Assembly: GCF_902686445.1 (NCBI RefSeq)
Contig: NC_062219.1
Coordinates: 150,146,057-150,210,056 of the forward strand
Direction of reading: 5' to 3'
DNA length: 64,000 nucleotides
Origin: Sciurus carolinensis
Taxonomy: Eukaryota; Chordata; Mammalia; Rodentia; Sciuridae
The position numbers and the translations under genes are program-made. A model generated the notes under the pieces. It did not search any database. It was not told the origin of the DNA and was given only the letters and a program-made list of their open reading frames with translations. Of this stretch, positions 1 to 11,719 are shown piece after piece. The stretch's first letter is position 1. Every line of letters starts with the position of its first letter.

Positions 1-165
1 AAACAAAATTTCATGAGAACATCTGATGACTAAATCAGTAGTTTAGATACAGCTAAAGAAATAATAATAAACTGGAAAGTATATCTGACAAAGTTACCAG
101 AATGTGGCAGACAGAAAATAAGATGAAAAATATAAAGAAACGTTGAGACATGGAGCAGAAAGCCG
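1..165 (+). repeat. Possible ancient L1/HAL1 fragment
   Basis: A-rich text with phrases such as 'gttaccagaatgtggcagacagaaa' and 'acgttgagacatgga' resembles the ORF1-proximal part of old mammalian L1/HAL1. Heavily decayed and cut by the window edge. Weak call. Confidence 0.35.
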
Positions 166-378
166 AAATATTTTTTCAGCCAAGAGCCAGGAAATGAATA
201 TTTTAGGTATTGTGGGCCATAAGGTCTCTGTCAAAACTACTGTATTCTGCATCTGTATGTGAATGTAGTCATAAACCTATATAAATAAAAGAGCATGGCT
301 ATGTTTCAATAAAACTTATGGATGCTAAAATTTTGTTCTCAGGTAATTTTCACTTGTTGTAAAGCAGTATCCTTCTTT
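165..378. repeat. hAT-type DNA transposon fossil
   Basis: The series 'gaatattttaggtattgtgggccat', 'ggtctctgtc' and 'tttcaataaaactt' matches the body of a common non-autonomous mammalian hAT family. The terminal repeats are lost or not recognisable. I do not assign a subfamily. Confidence 0.45.
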
Positions 379-1289
379 TGTTTAATCACTTAAAAAACAC
401 AGAAATCATCTTAATCTCATGGATCATACAAAACAGGTGGCAGACGTTTTCCAGGGCAACATGTAGCAAGTGGAGCCGTCACCCCCAGCCTCACAATAAG
501 GAAACAGCTCAACAACCTGGACACCAACAGCTGTATGGGAGAAGTGAGATCCAGGATCAACCACTGCCTGAAACCCAGGAGACAGGTGGATACAATGAAC
601 CACAGCTCACCAGAGCAGAAATTGCCCCTGGAACCAGCAAGTGGTAGAAAAACCTAAAGGGTAAGTGATTAATTATTGGAGTCTGGACATGACCAGCTTG
701 AGAGAAAATCTGAGGACCCAGAGTTTGGGAGAAAACCTGCCTACTATTGTGAGTTTTTCTTCCACTAACCCCACCAAGTCCTCAAGGTGAGGATTTGAGG
801 ACATTTCCATCGTGCTTCTGGCAGAGACGGGGGAAGAGTAACCAGAGCATTCTGGTCTTCTTAACGAAGGCCTGCCCTCAAGAAAGCTGTTTGACCTTCC
901 AGCCAACGTGGAAGGAAGGAAACAGCCAGTCCAGCCCCTGGTGACCTCCCTAGCCCACCTAATGCAGCAGGTGGGGAGCTGGGGACTCGTAAGTTTCAGA
1001 GGCACTAAAAGACTGAGATCAGAGCAGCTTCTAGAATGCCTCCCTCCTCTCCCCACAGCTGACCACCACATCGGTGGTCTCTGTCTAATGACAGGGGATC
1101 GCAATCGAAGGAACTGCAAGCCTCAGGCTCCACATTCGAAAGGAGTCTCTAGAGAAACCTAAAACCTCACGCTAAAAGCCCCATCTTCTTCGCTTCCTTT
1201 TACCCAACACATAATGTCTGGTTTCCGGCAAAAATTACAACGCATGTCAGAAGGTTAAAAACAGCCTGAAGAGTCAAAGCAAGCATGAG
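379..1289. other. No gene or recognised repeat
   Basis: Open frames of 84-148 codons overlap one another on both strands here (for example 673-1119 minus and 908-1162 plus). They have no recognisable domains, no splice context and no homology I know. I treat the stretch as unique or unrecognisably old DNA. Confidence 0.5.
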
Positions 1290-2525
1290 AATCAGAGTCA
1301 GACATGGTGGAAGTTTGAGAATTGACTTGGAATTTAACTCGGATTAACATGCTGAGGGATTTAATGTAAAAAATGGGCATTATATAAGAACAGACGCCAA
1401 TGTGAGCAGACAAATGGAAATTCTATAAATTGAAAACATGGAGACAGAAATGAAGATCTTGATTGGGCTCATCAGTAGACCAGACACGGTTAAGTAAAAA
1501 ATCAGCAGATTTGAAGGTGTGTCAATAGAAACTTCACAACCTGGAAAACAAAAGAGAAAAGAGATTGAATAAAAAGAATGTAATATCCTAGTGGGAAAAT
1601 TTCAAAAAGTATAACATACACTTGTTGGGAGTACCAGATGGAGAGTAAAGAGTGGAAGAGAACGAATATTTGAACTATTAGTGCTGAGAATTTTCCAAAA
1701 GTAGTGATGGGAACCAAACCACAGATCCAGGAAGCTCACAGAACACCAAGGAAGATAAATACCAACAAATTTACACCTACGCATATCATACTCAAACTGC
1801 AGAAGGCCAGAGACAAAGAACCTTGAAGAAACCTCCTGGGGGTGGGGACAGAGTACCTTAGTATACAGGAGCAAAGAGAAGAATCATATCAGAATGCTTC
1901 TCAGAAACCATGCAAACAGTGGAGTGTACTGAAATACTTAAAGTGTTGAAAGATAGACGCCACCAACAGAGAAGTCAGTGTCCAGAAAAATTATCCTTCA
2001 AAAGTGAAGAAGAAACAAAAACTCTCTCAGCCAAACACTGATGGAATTTGTTGCTGGGAGACCTGCCTTGCAAGACATGTTAACAGAAATTCTTCAGATA
2101 AAAGGAAAATGATACAGGTCAGAAACTAAAATCTACATAAAGAAAGGAAGAGCATTTGAGAAAGAATATATGAAGGCAAAATAAATCCTTTTTTTGTGTG
2201 GGGTTGTGTACTAGGGATTGAACTCAGGGACACTTGACCACTGAACCACATCCCCAGCCTTATTTTGTATTTCTTTAGAGACAGGGTCTCACTGAGTTGC
2301 TTAGGTGCCTCACTTTTGCTGAGGCCAGCTTTGAACTCATGATCCTCCTGCCTCAGCCTCCATAGCCACTGGGATTACAGGCGTGCACCACCACACCTGG
2401 CTTATTCTTAATATATCTAATAGATAATAGTTTAAAATAATGATGGCAGTATGTTAGAAGGTTATGATTTATGGATAAGTGAAAAGAATGACAGCAACGT
2501 TACAAGGAATGTGAAAGGGATTTAG
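1290..2525 (+). repeat. Ancient L1 (HAL1-like) fragment, split by a SINE
   Basis: Reads along the + strand as the ORF1 region of an old L1: 'cggttaagtaaaaaatcag', 'gtataacatacac', 'catatcatactcaaactgcag', then 'tccagaaaaattatccttcaaa' and 'ggagacctgccttgcaagac'. It resumes after the SINE at 2403. Many stops, no coding capacity. Confidence 0.6.
2189..2402 (-). repeat. B1-ID fusion SINE (MEN type)
   Basis: Reverse orientation: ID half ('actagggattgaactcaggg') followed by the 7SL-derived B1 half ('cctcagcctcc ... actgggattacaggcgtgcaccacca'). The T-run on the left is its poly(A) tail. It splits the older L1. Confidence 0.85.
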
Positions 2526-3026
2526 GAGACGCCTTTGTAAGGTAGCTACGCTACCCTGAAGCAGAAGACAGGTTGAGAAGAGGGCACCTGACAGGCTTGC
2601 CCCCGAGCGTGGTAGTCCAGGGGTTTACATGGCACTTGGGTAAAATGCTGTTGGTCCAAGTTTAGGCTAATCAGGGTTTGGGAAAGTACTACTGCTGTTG
2701 GTTACTCTTGAACCTGACTTCCATTCAGGTCTGTCCACTTCCATTCTCTCCCTGCTGGTCAGAAAGTGGAAGGTAGAGGTCCTTGGATGGTGGGTGCTGT
2801 GGGCTTCTGCAGCCGTGTGTGGAGCAGACTTCTGCACGGGGCCTCTGCACCAGGCTGGGCCACCTACACACACAGATCAGCACACCCCGGTTGCTCTGGC
2901 ACTGGCTTGCGGCACCTCAAGTAAGCCTGCACCTGGACTGCAGGCCAGCACTAGCAGCCCGGGGCCACCCAGGCTGCTGTTCTGCAGTTTCCTGACCAGG
3001 ATGTGGCTTCATTCTCTCTGTTTGCA
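2526..3026. other. No gene or recognised repeat
   Basis: GC-richer than its surroundings; the open frames at 2698-3036 (+) and 2667-2873 (-) mirror each other and have no recognisable features. Between two L1 fragments. Nothing supportable. Confidence 0.45.
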
Positions 3027-5165
3027 GATGACATGATTTTACATGCAGAAAGCTCTAGAGAATATGCACGCGTGCGCACACACAGGCACACACTGTAACA
3101 ACTAATAAATAAGTTCAGTAAAGTTTCAGGATGCCAAATCAACAACAAAAATCAGTTGTACTTCTGAACACTAACAACAAGATATCTGAAAAAGAAATTA
3201 AAACAATCCTATTCACAACAGCATCAGAAATAAATGAAATACTTAGGAATAAATTTAACTAAGGATGTTAAAGCCATGTAGACCGAAAAAATTATACAAA
3301 ATACTGATGACCCAGGCATGGTGGCACAAGCAGCTCAGCAGCTCAGGAGCTCAGGATGAGGCAGGAGGATCACAAGTTCAAAGCTAGTCTCAGCAACTTA
3401 GCAAGGCCCTGAACAACTTAGCAAGACTGTCTCAAAATAAAAAGGGCTGGGAATGTGGCTCAGTGGTTAAACGCCCCTGGGTTTAATTCCTGGTACAAAA
3501 ACAACAATAATTGATGAAAGGAATTAAGTAAGACACAAATTATTGGGAAAACCATCCTCTGATTATAGACTGGAAAACTTAATATTGTTAAAATATCAAT
3601 ACTACCCAGAGGAATCTACAGATTCAGTGCAATCCTTGTAAAAACCCAATGGCATATTTTTACAGAAATAAAAAAAAAAAATCCTCAAATGTATTTAGAA
3701 ATGCAAAGGACCCCAAATAGACAAAAAAACAAACAAACAAACAAAAAACAGTGAGAGAGGGGAATGGAATGGGAGGCGTCACCTTTTCTGATTTCAATGG
3801 ACATTACGAACCTAGAGTACGTAAGGTGGTGTGGTATGTCATGAAGACAGAGAGGCAGAAGGGAGAGCCCAGAAATAAACCACACATTCACAGCACCTGA
3901 TCTTTGATAAGGGTGCTGAGATTACACAGTGGGGAAAAGTATTTCTTCAGTTACCAACACTGGGGAAATTATTTAGTCACATACTAAAATGACAGATTTG
4001 GACAGTTCTCCTGCACCATACATATCAGTTCAAATGAATGAAAGACTTAGGTATGAACCCTGAAACTGAACTCCTCAGAAGAAAGTAGAGGAAAAGCCCC
4101 ATGACTTGAGTCTGGCAATGGTTTCTCGGACGTGATGCCGGAAGCACAGGTAACAAGCGAAAGTCAACAAGCAGAAACTCTGCACAACCAAGTAGTTCCT
4201 GCATATCAGAGGAAACAACAGTGGAAAGACAAGCTCAGAATGGGAGAAAATATTTGCTAACTATGTCTGATGAGGGATTACCATCCATCGTATATGAAGG
4301 ACTCCTAAAACTAATAGCAAAAATAAATGAATAATGAAAACCAAATAATTGGATTGTTTTAAATGTACAAAGGACTTGAAGAGACATTTCTCCAAAGACA
4401 TGCAAATGAACAGCCTGCCCACAGAAAGATGCTCAGTGTCACTAATCATTTGGGAGATGCAAATCAAAGCTACTATGAGGTATCACCTCATACCTATTGG
4501 GATGGCTATGATTAAAAGCAAATGATAATAAATGCCAGTGAGTTTGTGGAAACACTGGAACCGTCAAACTGATGGTGAGAATGTAAAATGGCACAGTTGC
4601 TGCGGAAAACTGTATGTCAGTTCCTCAAAAATTAAAAATAAAATCACCATGTGATTTGGCAATCCTATTTCTAGGTATTTATCCGAAAGTGTTGAAATCA
4701 GGGATATGTTTACGTTCCTTGGGGATATCAGGGATATGTTTATCACAGCATTCTTCACGATAGCCACGATGTTGAAACAACTTAATTGTTCATCAGTGAG
4801 CAAATTACTAAAGAAATATGATACATACATATAATAGAATATTATTCAGGCCTGAAAAGAAGGAAATCCTGCCCTGTGTGACAACCTGGGTGAATCTTGG
4901 GGAATTTATGCCAAGTGAAATAATCCAGTCACAGAAGACAAAATTAGTCAAACACGTAGAAGTAGGGAGTCAAATTGTGGTGCCAGGGGGAGATGGGAGT
5001 CACTAGTCAGTCAGTCTAAAGCTTCAATTAGAAAGATCATTAAATTCTGCAGATCTGCTCTAAAGCCTGTGCCTATAGTTTTGTGTTGCACTTATAAATC
5101 TGTTAAGAAGGTACATTTCATGTTAAGTGTTCTTATCATGATAAAAGAATCTTAAATTTAAAAAG
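3027..5165 (+). repeat. L1 fragment: end of ORF2 and 3' region, split by a SINE
   Basis: In the + frame, pieces of the reverse transcriptase ('DDMIL', 'EKEIKT', 'EINEILRNKFN') are visible, broken by stops. The later text 'caaatcaaagctactatgaggtatcacctcatacc' and 'atagaatattattcaggcctgaaaa' is the ORF2 end and 3' UTR, and an A-rich end lies near 5160. 5'-truncated, dead copy. A 16-base direct repeat sits at 4697-4712 and 4727-4742. Confidence 0.75.
3311..3510 (+). repeat. B1-ID fusion SINE (MEN type) inside L1
   Basis: Sense orientation: B1 half 'aggcatggtggcacaagc ... aggaggatcacaagttcaaa', then ID half 'gctgggaatgtggctcagtggtt' and an A-rich tail. An imperfect duplicated target (ctgatga / ttgatga) flanks it and the L1 text resumes directly after. 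Confidence 0.85.
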
Positions 5166-5189
5166 TAAAGGATGGAGAAGTTATACAAT

Positions 5190-8125
5190 CACCAGTCAAA
5201 AGAAAGCTGGAGAACTATATTAATTTCATTGAAACATACCATAGAGTGAAGCAAGTATCAGGGATGGGTCATTACTTGATCCAAGAAGACATACTGATGC
5301 TTATTGTGTGTGCACCTAAACAAGTGTCAAAATACATGAAGAAAAATGTCTAGAAGTGTGAGGAGAAACAGATGCATCTACTATTACAGTCGGAGACTTA
5401 AGCACTCTTCTGTCAGCAATTAGCAGATTCATTAGGCAGAAAATCAGCAAGGACATAGTTGAATGAACAGCACCATCAACTAGATCTAATTGACACCTCT
5501 AGAATACTTCCTACAACAACAAAGAATAGACATTCCTACCTGCACACATGGAACATTCACCAGTGGAACTACACTGTAAAGTAATGAAAGATAACCGGAA
5601 AATCCAGAGGTAGAAGTTCACATGCTTCTAAATAACACATGGATCAAAGAAGTCTCTGGAGACATTAAAAAATATCTCAACTAAATGAAAATGACAATAA
5701 AACTTAACAACATTTGGAATGCAGCAAATGCCTAGAGGGAAATTCATAGAATAGAATGTATACATTAGGACAGGAGACAGCCTAAAATTAATCATCTATG
5801 TTTCCAACCTAGGAATCTAGAAAACAAAGAACAAATTAGATTCAAGGTATGCAGGAGAGAAGAACAAATTAAAATTAGAGCAGAAATCAATGAAGTTGGA
5901 AATGGGAAATCGATAGAGAAAAATCAATAAAATCAAATCTGGTTCATAGAAAAAAATAATAAAAGAGTATCAGTACACAACCTCATGGTCATTAAAAAGA
6001 TAATAGAGAAATATTATGAACAACTCTATGCCCACAAATTGTCAAACCAGATGAAATGAAGCAATTCTTTGAAGACACAATCAACCAAAACTCACACAAG
6101 GAGAATTAGATGATCCGAATGGGCCAATATTCATTAAAATTATTGACTCAATATTTAATAAACATCAAAACAGAAAGCATTAGGCTTGGTGGATTTGCTA
6201 GTGAATTCTACCAAACACTTAGGGAAGAAATTATACCATTTGTCTAAAATCTTTCCCAGAAAACAGAAACAAAAGGAATACTTGCACTTATGTCATCTTC
6301 ACAATATTCATTGACATGTTCCAGATTCTGTAACATTTATCTTTCAGAACTCATGTCTTTTCGTTCTTCTCTCATAGAAGCACCCACCCCCAGATGACTT
6401 TACAACCTGCTCTTCCCCAACCAGACTTCTACCTTGGACCCCTCAATCGACCCAATTTTAAAAGGGAACTCCAAACTGCTTGCCCCACGCTGCCCTCTTC
6501 CAGCTCGAAGCAGCCAGAGCGGTCATCACCCCCTTTCCTTACAGCAGTAAGGAGTTCCTAAAACTAGAGGGGGGAATGAAACCAGAATTGGGGACAGGCA
6601 GTTAGTGTAGAATAGGGGATGGGGTCAGATCTAGGAAATGGAGGCCATGAAAACCATCTGCCTCTGGAAGTTGGAGACCACCCTGGGAGAATAGAATGTC
6701 AAGGACCTGCAGAGCCCGTTGATAACCAAATTTACCTGCCCTTGTCAGTGACTACAGGCAAGGAGATGCTAATTAATGCCCCCTGGGCCCTTACCTGCCT
6801 GAATCATCTTGGCCCTCCCCCTGCCCATCACTTCTCACTTTATGCAAAACCGGGCCTAGTCACTAGGCAGGAAGGAGAGATAAGTGGGGAGAGAACTGGA
6901 GAACAAAAGAGACTTTAACCTATAAAAGATGTAGGGTGCGCTCACTTTTTGGGACTTTAGAATATCAGTCATGGCCCCCTTCTCCCTCCTGGGAGAAGTC
7001 TGTATTATTACTTTTAAATAAAACCTGCTTAATATGCTTTAAAAAAAAAAAAAAAAAGGAATACTTCCTAACTCATAGTGTGAAGTCCACATCACCCTAA
7101 TCCTAAACCCAGAGGAGACATTACAAGAATGGAAAACTACAAATATCTCCCATGAATACAAATGCAAAAACCCTCAACAAACTATAAACAAATCAACTGT
7201 AACAACCTGTTAAAAGAATTACACACCAATAAAGTGGAGTTTACTGCAGATGTGCAAGGCTGTGTAAATATTCCAAAATCAATTAAAGTAATCCATCATA
7301 TCAACAGAGCACTTCACAAAATCTAATGCCTATTCATGAAAGACTTTCAGCAAACTAGATGTAGAGGGAACTTCCTCAACCTGATAAAGATTTACAAAAA
7401 CCTGACAGCTAACATCATATTTAATGGTGAGAAACTAGGTGTTTCCCTCTATAATTAAGAACAGAGAAAGGATATTTCCACTCACCAATCTATTCAAAAT
7501 TATACTGGATGTCCTAATGCAATAAGATAAGAAAAGTAAATAAAAGATAAACTAACTGGGAAATAAGAAATAAAACTTTTCATATAACATGATTGTCTAT
7601 GCAGAAAATCCCAATCAGCAACAACAAAACACCTACTAGAACTAATAATAAGTGATCACAGCAATACTGCAGGATACAGTTTAGTATACAACTTCAAATG
7701 TATTCCTATTTACCAGTGATGAACATTTGGGATTTAAAATTAGAAAACACCGTTTATCTTAGCACCAAATAAAGAGAAATAACCAGGTATGAACCTAAAA
7801 AACTATGTACAAGATCTACATGAAGAAAATTATCACCTCGGATGAAAGAAATTCAAGATCTATATAAATAAGCTTGTTCATGTTCATGGATAGAAAGAGT
7901 CAATATTTTGACACATCCGTTCTTCCTACCTGAGATATCTACTTAATCCCAAATTCCCAGCGAGTTATCTTGTGACTTTTGGCACACTCTAAGGTTTATA
8001 TGGAGAGACAAAAACCCAGAATAGGCAACCTCATATTGAAGGAGGACGGTGCCAGGGAACTGACATTACCCAGCTAATGGTAAATCTACGTTGATCGAGA
8101 TGGCATGGTGTGGCAAAAGAAGGAT
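5190..8125 (+). repeat. L1 ORF2 fragment, interrupted by an ERV retrocopy
   Basis: Runs from the endonuclease/inter-domain region ('tgcacacatggaacattcacc') through reverse transcriptase text ('ccatcatatcaacagagc', 'gtttccctctataattaag') to 'ggcatggtgtggcaaaagaa'. Riddled with stops. The insertion at 6284-7053 separates two colinear halves with a 13-base target duplication. Confidence 0.7.
6284..7053 (+). mobile_element. Retroposed transcript of an endogenous gammaretrovirus-like 3' end (partial, non-coding)
   Basis: An insertion into an L1, flanked by a 13-base duplication AAAAGGAATACTT (6271-6283 and 7054-7066) and ending in a run of A. Inside, in order: text that looks like the decayed tail of an env region; a polypurine tract AGAGGGGGGA (6566-6575); an LTR-like U3; a TATA box TATAAAA (6921-6927); AATAAA (7017-7022); then the poly(A) from 7041. 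U3 and R are present and U5 is absent, as expected for a 3'-processed viral mRNA copied back by L1 machinery and not for a provirus. It is 5'-truncated with no intact viral frame; the 99-codon frame at 6619-6918 lies in U3 and is a chance frame. Family assignment (class I/gammaretrovirus-like) rests on the PPT-U3 junction. Confidence 0.55.
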
Positions 8126-9073
8126 CCATGGGGAAAAAAACTTTGAGGCTGCTCACAGTTTATTTAATACAACAATATTGATGGCTTGTTCTTAAGTGGC
8201 GAGCTCACAGGTACTTATCATCTAGTACTTAGGTTTATGCTGCCCATAAACTTTTTGTGTGCTAAATTATTACATAACTAAAAATAATTGTTTGAGGTTG
8301 GACCCCCAAATGCTGGAAGGACAAAGTGAGGGATTGGCAAATTCTTTGACAGCCAAGTGGTCTTTAGAAGGACAAATATAATGCCAGTATGTTGCTGATC
8401 TGATTATGGCGGGTATCTAAATGAGCTCTAAGAGACTACCTCGCCACAGAGAACCTCTCGAGTGTTCCCGATAAAGAGATAAAAATGGAGAATTGAGTTG
8501 AATTCAGAGAAAGGCAAGATTTAAAATTCATGTTTTAAAAGAGCCAGGAATTAAATCGGGCACAGAAAACTTAGAAGAGAAGCAAGAAGACAGAAGGAGT
8601 TAGATTTTTATTGACTAACTCTGTTGAGTCTACTCATACTTCCTGGAAGGAGTGATGTGCGCAAACAGGGTCAGGAACTGTCTGATTCAAAAGCTGCTTC
8701 TCCTCAGGCCCTTGTCCAGCTGTTCCACTACTCTCCCCTAAAGCCCCCAAAGCCTTAGGCGAGACATGCTCATTGACAGGTGCCAAGGTGGAAGGCCAGG
8801 GAAGAGCCGAAACCAGGAACAAGGGAGGTCACTGATCCTTGCTGGGTGCCCTTCTTCTTTCTTGATGATTTTGAGAAAAGACTAGGGAAAAACTGGAGTA
8901 AGAAAGCCCTTTCAGAGCTATTCTTGCTGATTTTTACCTTTTTCCTTTTCTTTAGTTTTTTTCTTCATTCTTTCTCTTTCTCTCTTTAGTTTTTTTTTTT
9001 TCTTTCTTTCTCTCTTTTAGCTGGGGATAGATCCAAAGCCCTCTGACCTGTGCATACCAGTGAGGTGTACCAT
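8126..9073. other. No gene; pyrimidine-rich tract at 8937-9019
   Basis: Unique-looking DNA. The only structure I see is a T/C-rich run at 8937-9019. The minus frame at 8952-9155 that encodes a Lys/Glu-rich peptide is that run read backwards. Confidence 0.5.
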
Positions 9074-9084
9074 GTTTATTACTT

Positions 9085-9175
9085 TTTTTTTCTTTTGGTG
9101 GTGGTGCCAGGGATTGAACCCAGGCCTTGTGCATGTAAGGCAAGCACTCTGCCAACTGAGCTATACCCCAGCCCC
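9085..9175 (-). repeat. ID SINE with 11-base target duplication
   Basis: tRNA-derived element in reverse: 'gccagggattgaacccagg ... gccaactgagctatacccc'. The duplicated target GTTTATTACTT flanks it (9074-9084, 9176-9186), so it is a fairly young insertion. Confidence 0.85.
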
Positions 9176-9176
9176 G

Positions 9177-9720
9177 TTTATTACTTCTTGACTGGGTCTC
9201 ATCTCCTGATCACTGCCTACACATGCCAACTTTGCTTTTCCTCACTTCTCTCCTCTCCAGTTAGCGTGGGAGTGACCTGGAGACACCTGCCCCTGCCCCC
9301 CGCCCCCTGTGGCTAGTCATTCCTCCTCTTGCCACCCAGTGCTGGTACTTGGCATCTTAGGCCTTAGTGCTATAATTCTGGCCTTCACAGCACAGAGTTA
9401 GTGGAAAACCCCATAATAAAATAATATTCCTAATAAATACTTTCTGGAAATAGCCACCCAATTCAGTTTAAGACCTTCTTTAGGCCTGTGTTCTTTTTTC
9501 CCATGTATCGTATTTTGAGGGAACGTGTCATGGATCCCATATATATTCCCCATCCTTTAATTACTTAGCTCCTTAAATGAAATCACAAAGGTATTCTCTT
9601 TGGCAAGATGACCAACTTTCCCCTCTCACATTTCTTCAGGCCATTATTTGGCATGCCTGAAATCGATAGCTCGAAGCTTGTAGTGATATTCTGTATCACG
9701 TGTGGAAATTTCTGGTCTGG
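9177..9720. other. No gene or recognised repeat
   Basis: Unique DNA between an ID element and a solo LTR. Nothing supportable seen. Confidence 0.5.
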
Positions 9721-9725
9721 GGCTG

Positions 9726-10131
9726 TGTTACGGTCAGCTTTTTCGCTGCTGTGACCAAAAGACCTGACAAGAGCAACGAGAGGAGGAAAGTTTACCGGGG
9801 CGTTCTGGTGGCTTCAGAGGTTCAGTGGGTAGAAGGGCCGCCCATTCCTCGGGGCGGAGGTGAAGCAGGACACCACGAAGGAGGAGTGTGGAGGACAGTG
9901 GCTCAGGACGTGGCCACCAGTAAGCAGAGAGGGCATCTCCCTCAACGAGAACTAGAGGTAGGGACCCGCCTCCTGCGGCCACACCCCACCTGCCCACAGT
10001 CACCACCCAGTTAATCCCTGTCAGGAGATGAGGTGCACCTGCCGGGACCCCACAGCCATCTCCCCTCTAGCCCTTCTTGCGCTGTCTCACACACTAGCTT
10101 TTGGGGGACACCTCACATCTAAACCACGACA
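9726..10131 (-). mobile_element. Solo MaLR-type LTR with perfect ends
   Basis: 406 bases bounded by TG...CA on the window strand and flanked by the 5-base duplication GGCTG (9721-9725 and 10132-10136), the size expected for ERVL/MaLR elements. Read in reverse, it opens with the typical MaLR start (TGTCGTGGTTTAGATGTGAG) and closes with the tail found in this LTR group. No internal region, so a solo LTR left by recombination. The plus and minus frames of about 90-140 codons across it are chance frames. Confidence 0.8.
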
Positions 10132-10136
10132 GGCTG

Positions 10137-11576
10137 TGTTTTCCTCACTCAAGCCAGGAGGGGACCTGGTGACAGAAAGGGAGAGGGAGCCCCTCCTCTG
10201 CTGCTCCCCATCTTGGCGGGTCCTGGGAGAAGCCGCGGCCTTGAGCGCCGTCTGTGGAGCAGCAACTAGAGAGGCAGTGGGCAGCCCCAGCTCTCAGAGA
10301 CGTCTCTTCAGTGGCCACACATGCAGCGGATGGCTCCACTCTAGCCTTCCACGCTCTGCTCTGCAGAAGAAGAGGGAGGAGACCGTCCAGAGTGTTCACC
10401 AAAACGCCAGCTCCGGCCATGTTGGTGGACTAGGCCCAGATTAAGTCACCACAACCCTGATGCTGCATCTGCTCAGTGACCCTCTGGGTTTTGGCTTGCT
10501 CTTCAGCTTTGCCACCGCTGAGAAGGGCACCGTTAGAAGTCAACACTTTGAAGATCCGAGGAAAAGAGCATCTGTTGTAAGATGGTAGAAGAAGAGCAAT
10601 TTAAGCTGGTTAAAAAAAAAAAAATCCTGGAGGTGCTGTGACAACACGTTGCAGCTTGCGCTCAACTTCCGCTCTGCCTTAGTGAGAGGTCGAGGGGAGG
10701 CACGGGGCTTCTTTTAGAACTGTAGACAGGAATCCCGGAATCGAAGGGATGCGGGACTCAGGTCATATGACGACCTAAAAAGGACCGATTGTTCATCCAG
10801 CATCATTAACAATGAAAACCGTTGGTCTTTGCTCTACGGAAAGAACAAGAATGTTGACAACCCCTTTCTTCATTTATTCAGAATCTTGTCATAAAAGGCT
10901 GTTAAATAAGCTTCAAAAATAAATTAGTGAGGCAGTTAAGAAATGGAAAATGAGGGTTGTTTTAAAGATAATATGTGGATAGGAATGAGATCAGTGTGCA
11001 GAACGGAAGTCTCTTCATGTTGACTAGCAAGGCCAGACTAACTCAACTCCAGCTTTTCAGAACCAACGTGAAGAGAGACGAACCCCTACATGATTTAGGG
11101 TTCACCAGGCAGAACAAACCAGGGCCCAGGAGAAAACCTAACTACGCCTGCTGCTGAGATCCCCAATCGCAACTCCTGCGAGGGTCTTCACAGAGAAAAC
11201 TGTTCAAATGGGGGAACAAAGCCGATTCAACTCAACTGCTGTGTGTTGAGCGCTGGAATCATCTTACGTGTGGACTTGCTGGACCCGGGTGCCCAGACGT
11301 GTGGTCCCAGGGACCGGAAGCTTCTTGAGGGTGTTTGGGGAAGAGCTTAACCCTGGAATCAGTGCATTGGTAAGAAAACTGATAGACCTCCCGCAGCGTG
11401 GGTGAGCCACATACAATCTGATGAAGGACTGAATAGAAGAGAGGGACTCCTGCCCATAGACAGCCTTGAGACTTGATCTACAATGTCAGCCTTTCCCTGA
11501 GTCTCCAGTCTGCCCACCCACCCTGAAGATTATGCACTTGCCAGTCCGAGCCACGAGAGTCAATGCCTTAAATAAA
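10137..11576. other. No gene or recognised repeat
   Basis: Open frames at 10028-10444 (+) and 10145-10420 (-) overlap each other and start in or beside the LTR. No domain, no splice context. A short A-run at 10612-10623. Nothing else supportable. Confidence 0.45.
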
Positions 11577-11719
11577 TCTCACACATACAAATACACACAC
11601 ATTCTCTATCTCTCTCTCTCACACACACACGCACTTGTATACTCTCACAGACACACACACACACTCTCTCACACACTGTCTCTCACACACACACACACTC
11701 ACACACACACACACACACC
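11577..11719. repeat. (CA)n/(TC)n simple repeat
   Basis: Interrupted CA and CT dinucleotide runs. The His/Thr-rich part of the 140-codon frame at 11466-11888 is a by-product of this tract. Confidence 0.95.

Noticed and set aside
6619..6918. 99-codon open frame
   Set aside because: Lies in the U3-like part of the retroposed ERV end; no domain or coding signature.
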